Below are positions 9,879 to 16,646 of a DNA stretch of 16,646 nt, piece by piece. The first letter of the stretch is position 1; every line of letters begins with the position of its first letter. The stretch is from Ettlia oleoabundans (Eukaryota > Chlorophyta > Chlorophyceae > Chlamydomonadales). Position numbers and translations under genes: made by a program. Where the stretch lies: positions 3,978-20,623 of the forward strand of contig JAAMXP010002897.1 of NCBI GenBank assembly GCA_019693395.1, given 5' to 3'. Under the pieces are notes generated by a model. It saw nothing but the letters and a program-made list of their open reading frames with translations, had not been told where the DNA came from and ran no database searches.

Positions 9879-10245
9879 CGCAGGCGGGGAGAGGTCGCCA
9901 GCGAATTAAGCAGGGTTCTAGCTCCTCTGGGCTTCAATCAACCGTTGCTAGCAACAGCGCGTGAAATTAAATGCAGCTTTATCGGCAGCTCCTCGCAACT
10001 CGTCCATCGCTGCCGTTGGATCGTCCGTCAGCTCCCGGCACTGCATGTGACATGAGGGTTTCATGCATGTCATGATCAGCCTGCTCGTCTTCTTGCGGCT
10101 TTTGCTGGTGATCCATTGCATTTCTACCATCGCGAGGGGTGTAGCGGTGCAGCAAGCACGGACATCTCGTATCGGTGGTCAACCCTGAGAGCGCTCTTGC
10201 ACCTCCGCCTCCTTCTACGTTGACCCACTGCATCTAGAGAGCGGA
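9879..10245. promoter_or_regulatory. Divergent intergenic region between CotH-like and FKBP42 genes
   Basis: The start codons of two genes facing away from each other are 367 bp apart, so both promoters and 5' UTRs must fit here, possibly as a bidirectional promoter. An AT-rich run (GAAATTAAATGC, 9963-9974) is the only obvious composition change. No clear TATA box or known algal motif was recognised on either strand. Confidence 0.6.
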
Positions 10246-12812
10246 ATGGACGAGTCGGACCGCCAACCTCCAGCCGATGCCACGCCCCTGACCAGCGATG
10301 GCCTGCTGCTCAAGCTCACGCTAGAAGAGGGGACGGGGGAGGTGCCCCCAAAGCACTCACGCTGCTTGGGTGAGTGGAATGACCCGATGGTGGGTGCCCC
10401 GGGTGCCCGACAATCGGCCTTGCTCCCCGCCAGTCGCTCCCGCCGCTGCCGCTTGCGACCGCTCAATGCCCGCCGTCCTGTTACTCTATTGCTTAATTGC
10501 AGTGCACTATGTGGGTCGGCTAGTGGAGACAGGAGTTGTCTTCATGGACACTCGCCAAGACAATCGCAATCAGGAGCCAGAGCAACTTGTGGCGGGGCGG
10601 GGTGAGTGGCTGTTCCGGGGCACTCGCCGGTTCTGGAAGCCCGGCTGCTGCCTTCTGCCTTGCACTCTTGCGATCTGTTGTGGCCATGCAGAATAATGAG
10701 TCTGCCAGAACTTTCATAACTAATACCCATTTGTTGAGGCTGCTTGCCTGAGGTTCTGATGGAGGATATGGTGCCGCTGCTGGCATCACCTGCCTGGCGC
10801 CCCCAAACCGTCAGCCTCCTCCTTTGTTTGCCCACCTCCTTTTTGGCCAAGTGCAGAATCGGCATATCAGGAAGCCGGACTGCACATCGCAGTGGGTACC
10901 ATGCGCTGCGGCGAGAAATGCCGTCTGTGGGCTGCTCCTAAGTATGGCTATGGCGACAAGGGAAGCTTCTCATTCCCGACCGTACCTCCAGATTCGCACC
11001 TCGTGTGAGTTACGTGATCTGCTGCCAGCCTTGCTGGATGGGCGTCTCTCTGCCTGTCCTGCTGATTGTTTGCTGCTGTTAGGATGGTGCTGAGAAACAT
11101 GGCTCCTGTTGGGCCCCCTGCACCCTGCAGTTATGAGTTAGAGCTGCTGGAGTTTGAGCCTCCAGATGAGGGCAAGGAGCGTGTGAACATGACGTTTGAG
11201 GAGCGGCTGGAGGCAGCAGAGAGGCGGCGGCAAGACGGCAACCTGCTGTTCAAGAAGGAGCAGTACATAGAGGCGCTCAGCAAGTACAGGTGAGACGTGT
11301 TCGTGAAGAGGAAGGCATGCACAGAGGCACACAAGAAGTACAGGCGTGACACGATGCGGCAGATGTAGGCCACAGTTGGCTGTGGCTTGGCGTTGTGTGC
11401 ACGGGTGCGTTTGCTGCGTAGTCACACAGGGGTTGTGGATGGCTAGTGGCTGCCTGGCTAAATGCTGGGTCTTGGTTTGCCCTGTGGTGGTCACTCCTCA
11501 GGTTGGGCTTGGCCATGCCCACCTCTTGCAACCACCTTCAACAAGAGAGTGGTTTGACCCACCCTACTCTGCTAGGGCATCTTGCGAAGTTCCTGTTGTT
11601 GTTAAATGCTTTGTGCCCTGCCAAATGCTGCTTGTGGCCTCCCACCTGCACTTGATAACCGACCTGTCAACACCAAAATCCTTGCACTCTCTCCATTCCA
11701 GGCTGGCGCTGTCATACCTTGACGATGACATGATGATGCAGCTGGGCGACTTCCATTTGCAGAAAGCTTTGGAGGTCAAGCGGCCTGCCATGCTTAATAT
11801 TTCTGCCTGCCAGCTGCGGCAGGTGGGTGCGGGGCGGCTGGAAGGGCGGGAAGGCCTTGGATATTGAGCTGCTTGCCATGCTCAATATTGCCGCCTGCCA
11901 GCTGCGGCAGATGGATGCGGGGCTGGTGATGGTCGGATGGGGCTTGCATGAGGGTTTTCATGCAGGGCAGATGGCCAGATATTATATTATGGATGGAATC
12001 ACCGCTGGCATGATGAGAGCTTCTGGGCATGGTTCCCTGCCATTATGCCTGTATGCCAGTCAGGCTGAGCGACTTGAACACGTACCTGCCTCACGCTCGG
12101 CTTGCAGTTCTCTTGATGCGGTTTGCAATGCTGGCTATGTGTTGCCCTGCCGCAGGAGGATTACCATGCTGCCATCGCCACTTGTAGCCAGGTGCTGGCT
12201 GACGACCGGCAGAATGCAAAGGCGCTGTTTCGGCGGGGGCGGGCGCGGCATGCTCTGGGGCAGACAGAGAAAGCCCTGGAAGATTTAGAAGCAGCCATGG
12301 CAGCAGTACCTGGGGATGGGGCTATTGCGCGGGAACTAGCGGCCGTGCGCAAGGTGGCGAAAGAGGTGCGAATGTGGGATAATGGGTGGGATGGGTTGGT
12401 CCCACCGCATATTTGTTACTTGGCATTGGCTGTCCCTACTCCTTGATGCGTCTTTTACACAATAACCATCTTGGAAACACGTAAGTAAGGCGGCCCCTGC
12501 CCTGTCGCTGTCGATTTTGGTGTTGTTGTTGCTGCCAACACCCTGCAGGAGCGCCAGGCGTCTGGGCAGGTGTTCAAGGGTTACTTCAGCAAGGCCACCG
12601 ATACGCTATATGACGAACCTCCGCTGCCAGTCAATCCGCATGATGAACCTTCGCCGCCCGTCACTCCAGAGGAGTCCTTGCAAGACAGCGGGATGCTTCC
12701 GCTGGGGCGTTTTCAGCGGAAACAGGTGTTGAGCAGAGGCATGGTTCGCGCTGCCACGGCAGCCGTTGTGCTGGCGGTGGCAGCGTACTGGCTACTACCG
12801 TATGTGTCCTGA
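10246..12812 (+). CDS. TWD1: FKBP42/TWISTED DWARF1-like immunophilin: FKBP, TPR, C-terminal anchor
   Basis: Seven exons: 10246-10369, 10503-10601, 10857-11004, 11131-11289, 11702-11822, 12156-12365, 12549-12812; 1125 nt, 374 aa (plant TWD1 is about 365). FKBP-like domain at about residues 14-136: VPPKHSRCLVHYVGRLVETG, then LHIAVGTMRCGEKCRL and YGYGDKGSFSFPTVPP. The TPR region follows at about 143-285: NMTFEERLEAAERRRQDGN, FKKEQYIEALSKYRLALSYL, AMLNISACQLRQEDYHAA and NAKALFRRGRARHALGQ. A Pro/Glu-rich linker then leads to a basic stretch and one membrane segment near the end (about 352-371, ending WLLPYVS): a tail-anchored protein. The match to TWD1 runs from the MDES start through the FKBP-TPR junction. 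Plant TWD1 helps ABCB transporters traffic and binds HSP90 through its TPR; a similar chaperone role is inferred. The FKBP pocket looks degenerate (usual Trp replaced in LHIAVG), so prolyl isomerase activity is doubtful. Confidence 0.92.
11246..11352 (+). repeat. Decayed tandem duplication of the FKBP42 exon 4 end
   Basis: The last ~45 bases of exon 4 with the donor (about 11246-11297) are followed by a diverged copy inside intron 4 (about 11297-11352). Shared landmarks are TGTTC, GAAGG, AGAGGC, AAGTACAGG and a GTGA-like end. In the copy the donor is altered to AGGCGTG. Confidence 0.6.
11763..11928 (+). repeat. 88-bp-spaced duplication of the FKBP42 exon 5 end
   Basis: The 3' 60 bases of exon 5 plus the first intron bases (11763-11840) recur ungapped 88 bp downstream (11851-11928), about 82% identical by eye over the exonic part. 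The copy reads KALDIELLAMLNIAACQLRQ without a stop, against KALEVKRPAMLNISACQLRQ in the exon. Its donor position is ATGGAT instead of GTGGGT, so it lacks a splice donor there. Confidence 0.85.
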
Positions 12813-13039
12813 CTGACTGAAGTCCTGACTGTTGTTCATGCTGGACAAGGTAATCAGTATAGATTACTGAAGACCACGACCATTGTCTTTACTTTTGTAA
12901 CACACCACGCTTCCTTGGAGGCTCAGGCGACACCTCCCAAAACCACATCCGCCGCCGCCCACGAACTGCATGCTGTGGAAAGCTCATCGTGGTTCACGTT
13001 TAACTTGAGCATGCGCCACAGTGCAACCATCCTGGCCCA
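12813..13039. other. Intergenic region: FKBP42 3' UTR and P-protein promoter
   Basis: The 227 bp between two same-strand genes include a TGTAA signal 84 bases past the FKBP42 stop. The remaining ~140 bp must hold the glycine decarboxylase promoter and 5' UTR, which is short. No TATA box was recognised. Confidence 0.55.
12896..12900 (+). terminator. Candidate poly(A) signal TGTAA for FKBP42
   Basis: TGTAA 84 bases downstream of the TGA at 12810-12812, on the coding strand, at a typical green-algal distance. Confidence 0.6.
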
Positions 13040-16000
13040 ATGGCGATGCGCAGGGGCGGCCGTCTGCTTGGCCTGTTGGCCAGGCGGCTAAGCGCGGAGA
13101 ACGGGCCCGTCACCGCTGAGGCGGCAAGCACGCAGGCTCCCCGATACTTCACGGCGTCCGCCCTCCGCAGCCCTCTAATCGGCGGTGAGCCCGTTCGTTG
13201 ATCGTGGGAGGGAACAAGTGGTAGTCTCGCAAGCGTCCGACAGCGTGGCGCGCATTCCGTCGCAGCTACTCAGCCAGGCGCACCTGGGAGCAATCAGCCC
13301 CAAAACCGCGCACAGGAGTGGCCCCCTGGCACCGTCCAACAGCCGTTGGACAGCCACAGCTGCCGGCCCCGCCGGCACCCCTCCTGTCGTCTCACATAGT
13401 AGGGAACTGCTGCCTGGCCTTCTCCCAAACTGCAGGTGTCCACCTTGCCGGGCTGCCCAGCTATGGTGTCCAGGGTCTGGCACGCTGGGGCGCCGCACGC
13501 CCTATCTCTGTGCAGGCGCTGAAGCCCAGCGACCGGTGAGATTATGGGTGCTGCCAGATGGCGCCTGCGGCTGAAACACTTATCTTCCAGGCCTGCATTA
13601 GGCTAGAAGTGCCCTGCTCGGCGGTTGGTGTTCATGTGGGCGCAATCGCCTGCCATTGAACAGCCTGCCAATAAAAGTGGCTGGCGGTTGGCTTTGGGTT
13701 CTCCTGCGCAACGTCCCATAAAATCTCATCCGCACCCAGTTGCCGTCGATGGTTTGCTGCACCACCGAGTTGGTCCCTTTGCCTGCCTGCAGGTTTGAGC
13801 CGCGCCACAACAGCATCACAGAGACGGAACAGCAGCACATGGCGCAGCTCTGTGGTTTCAAAAGTGTGGACCATCTCATTGATGCCACAGTGCCCGCCGC
13901 CATCAAACGCAAAGACGGCATGCCTCTGGGCCCTAAGTATCACGAGGGGCTCACAGAGTCGGAGTTCCTGTCTATGTTTAAGAAGATGGCACACAAGAAC
14001 AAGGTGCAGTTTTGGTGGTTTGTGAGGAAGACGGGGCACCTGGGAAGTGCGGTTGGGTGGTTTATGAGGCAGGCTGGGGCAGATTGGAGGTATGGTTGGG
14101 TGGTTTGCGAGTGAAACGGGGGCAGTTGGAAGGTGGGGTTGGACGGGGTGTTGTTCCGTGGCAGAAAGTGGAAGCGGAAAGCTGGCCACTGCTTGGAACA
14201 GAGAGGTATCGTGTGAACAGAGCGCCCAGTCATCATTGGGAGTGGCTTCGTATATTGCCTGCTGAGGAGTCGTCGCCTCGCACTTCATGCTGCCGGCATC
14301 CAAATCTGGTTTCCGATATTCTTGCCGCGGTTCACTCTGCTCTCCCAGGTGTTTAAGAGCTACCTTGGCATGGGCTACTACAACACCCACATCCCACCTG
14401 TCATCCTGCGCAACCTGCTGGAGAACCCAGGCTGGTACACGCAGTACACCCCCTACCAGGCGGAGATCAGCCAGGGCCGGTGAGCGGGTGCAGTTGGGTA
14501 TGTGGGTGGTGACATCTGGTCTGGTGGCGTTTGAGGCATGTGATGGTAATGTTCAGACCTATATGGAGGTCGTGAGTCGGTTGGAGTCTGGGTGGGCAGT
14601 TGCTACTGCCTTTGAAGCTGTTTTTTCCCTGTTCATTGAAATATCTGCTGGTTGTTGGCTTGGATATGACTTCATCACCCATTGCTAAGCTGCCAGATGG
14701 AGGGTGTATTTGCCCTCCTTTCCTTCTTTCCCTCCAGCCTGGAGTCCCTGCTCAACTTCCAGACTATGGTTTCTGACCTGACGGGCATGGCTATGAGCAA
14801 CGCTAGTCTGCTGGATGAGGCCACGGCGGCGGCAGAGGCGATGACCATGTGCAGCGCAGTGGCACGGGGCAAGAAGCCCAAGTTCCTGGTGTCAGACAAG
14901 TGCCACCCGCAGACCATCGCGGTGTGCCAGACGCGTGCTGACGGGCTGGGCCTGCAGGTGCGGTGTGTGTGTGGTGGGTTGGTGGTGGCTACTTGAGTTG
15001 CCAAGGCATCACCAAAGTAACAGTTTGGTGGCAGCGAGGAGGGTTTGTGGCAGCAAGTGGCAGAGAGAGCAGCTGGACAGGTGTGCTTGCTTGTCGCTGT
15101 GCCATGAGGTCATAGCAGCAGTTTTTAATGGCAAGTTGGCTGCACTTCCCACTCGCCCTTCCACCCGCCCGCTCTCCTGCTGGCTACAACGCGCTTTTCC
15201 ACACGTTTGCCTGCTTGCCTGTGTTGTGCAGGTTGTGGTGGGAGACGAGGCATCCTTTGGTATGGAGAGTGATGTGTGCGGCATTCTGCTGCAGTACCCC
15301 GCCACCGATGGCAGTGTGCATGACTACAAGGTGGGGTGGGGCAGCACATGCAGCTGGGGCAGGGCAGCAGCCGGAGAAGCGACCTTTGACTGGGTAGCAG
15401 CTGGAAGTGGAGCTGGGGCAGGGTGGCGGCGGAAAATTGGGGAAAGGAGCTGGGGGGATGGCACCGGGCTGGCCAGGGTTTAAGGTTGATGCACAACTGA
15501 GGCTGCTACTGGCACCGGAGTAGGGAAGGCGGTTGGGACTAGGGTTGGGAGTGGCACTGGGTTGGGCAGTGGCAAAGGTGGAGGCTGAGCCTGGCACTGC
15601 GGCTTGGACTAAAGATGGGGCTGGGCTGCGACTTAGATTAAGGCTAGCTGCGCTTGGCTTGGGCTGGAGAGGCTAACCGTAACTACGTTTGACATGCTGC
15701 AGGCCATTGCCCAGAAGGCTGCTGCCGCCAAGGTCAAGGTTGTTGTTGCTACCGACCTTCTGGCGCTGACCAAGCTGACGCCGCCTGGAGAGTGGGGAGC
15801 CGACATTGTGATTGGCTCTGCCCAGGTGGGTGGTGGGTGGCTTCAACTGCCAGACATTTTGGTTGCCCCTGGGCGGTGTGGTTGCCCCGGGTTTTGGATG
15901 GGTCGACGGGCAGCGGGTCACATGTGTCTGTGACTTGCCGGTGCGCGGCTATTACTGTGAATGGTGTCTAAGCATGGATGGAAGCGGTATGGAGTGTGTT

Positions 16001-16646
16001 GCAAGCCACCAAGGCAATGCTTGCCTGCATGGCTGCGCCCGCCCTTCACCATTGCTGCGTTCTTCTTTGCCGTGATCACCTTCCTACGTACGCCTCGGGG
16101 CGCATAGGGCAGCATCTTGACGCACTCTTGTAGGGGCTGCTGCCCCACCCCTGACCTCCCAAAACCGCTATAAACAACCAGAATTAGGGTCATGCATGTA
16201 TATTGTATGTTGACTATCAAGTATTTTTTCGTTGCTGCCCATCCCCCACTGGCCTGCTTGTAGCGTTTCGGTGTGCCTCTAGGCTATGGCGGCCCGCACG
16301 CCGCCTTCCTGGCCTGCCACGAGGAGTACAAGCGGCTGCTGCCTGGCCGCATTATCGGCATCTCACGCGATGCCCAGGGCCAGCCCGCCCTGCGCATGGC
16401 CATGCAGGCAAGCAGGGGCAGCTGCACTGGGTGTGGGTAGTGAGCGCTAGATACAGGCTTGGATAGATGAGTAGGAGCTTTTGCGGTCAGAGACCACCCT
16501 TGTTGCCTGGTGCATTGTACGAGCACCCGCTCAGGCTCTGTATTTGTCAATAGCCACCATCAGCAGGTCAACAAGCTTTGTAACCGCTGTTCCTCTAAGC
16601 CCCTCGGAAATCTACGTCCCCGCCCCCCGTTAACACACAACCCCCC
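13040..16646 (+). CDS. GCSP: Glycine decarboxylase P-protein, mitochondrial, N-terminal part (partial)
   Basis: PLP-dependent P-protein of the glycine cleavage system, which decarboxylates glycine and passes the aminomethyl group to H-protein; central to photorespiration in the mitochondrial matrix. Exons: 13040-13184, 13436-13535, 13793-14003, 14349-14479, 14738-14957, 15232-15330, 15703-15825, 16264-16407; 391 aa visible of roughly 1000, all phases matching. Residues 1 to about 60 ([17 protein letters not shown]...) are Arg-rich, a mitochondrial presequence. The conserved core starts at [13 protein letters not shown] (about 79-91), then [104 protein letters not shown] and [20 protein letters not shown]. 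The PLP lysine lies past the right edge. The start ATG has a good context (CCAATGG). Exon 8 ends CAG/GCAAGC, a GC donor, and the window ends inside that intron. Confidence 0.95.
14003..14145 (+). repeat. Degenerate three-copy repeat, about 42-43 bp, at the P-protein exon 3 donor
   Basis: GGTGGTTTGTGAGG (14014), GGTGGTTTATGAGG (14056) and GGTGGTTTGCGAG (14099) head successive copies with spacings of 42 and 43 bp. The first copy includes the donor bases GTGCAG of intron 3; the second has TGCGG in the matching place. Confidence 0.7.
16402..16413 (+). other. GC-type splice donor of P-protein intron 8
   Basis: ATGCAG/GCAAGC. The protein family continues MAMQ-TREQH at this point, so the exon must end at 16407. 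The following bases do not code the family sequence, and no GT is available at the junction. Confidence 0.75.

Noticed and set aside
11827..12288. A 153-codon plus-strand open frame as a separate small gene
   Set aside because: It joins the duplicated exon 5 copy in the intron to an off-frame reading of FKBP42 exon 6, so it is not an independent gene.
13632..14390. A 252-codon open frame on the minus strand
   Set aside because: It runs antisense across P-protein exon 3 and introns, with Pro/His/Thr-rich low-complexity translation and no family resemblance. It is a shadow in GC-rich DNA.
15331..15702. G-rich, GGCAxTGG-like repetition in P-protein intron 6 as a possible regulatory array
   Set aside because: No fixed period or copy boundary could be drawn by eye; it reads as low-complexity intron sequence.
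1..16646. A linked multi-gene system, defence island or mobile element explaining the gene order
   Set aside because: The five genes are housekeeping or broadly conserved eukaryotic genes from unrelated pathways. No transposase, integrase, reverse transcriptase or long terminal repeat was seen.

Overview
The window is nuclear DNA from a eukaryotic alga, most likely a green alga (Chlorophyta, perhaps Chlorophyceae). Every gene is cut into many short exons by GT-AG introns (donors mostly GTGAGY, acceptors mostly TGCAG). TGTAA motifs sit at a plausible distance behind three of the genes. The proteins resemble plant and algal families and carry organelle-targeting leaders. There are no bacterial operons, CRISPR arrays or recognisable RNA genes. 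All exon models below were joined by hand from reading phase and family conservation, and phases match at every internal junction.

Layout, left to right. (1) 1-1530, minus: 5' part of a plastid-type glucose-6-phosphate isomerase, running off the left edge. (2) 2184-5151, minus: complete mitochondrial ribosomal protein uS9m, 7 exons, 329 aa. (3) 5577-9878, minus: complete secreted CotH-family (spore-coat-type atypical kinase) protein, 12 exons, 510 aa. (4) 9879-10245: a 367-bp divergent intergenic region. (5) 10246-12812, plus: complete FKBP42/TWISTED DWARF1-like protein, 7 exons, 374 aa, with FKBP, TPR and C-terminal membrane-anchor parts. (6) 13040-16646, plus: first 8 exons (391 aa) of the mitochondrial glycine decarboxylase P-protein, running off the right edge.

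The genes do not form one pathway. They touch sugar-phosphate metabolism in the plastid, mitochondrial translation, secretory-pathway phosphorylation (inferred), membrane-anchored chaperoning, and photorespiration or one-carbon metabolism. I found no convincing new multi-gene system. The best leads are the secreted algal CotH-like kinase, two GC-AG introns, decayed duplications of exon ends just inside FKBP42 introns (one still open and coding-like), a near-perfect loop-less palindrome and a long inverted repeat inside CotH introns, and a substitution in the conserved core of uS9m.
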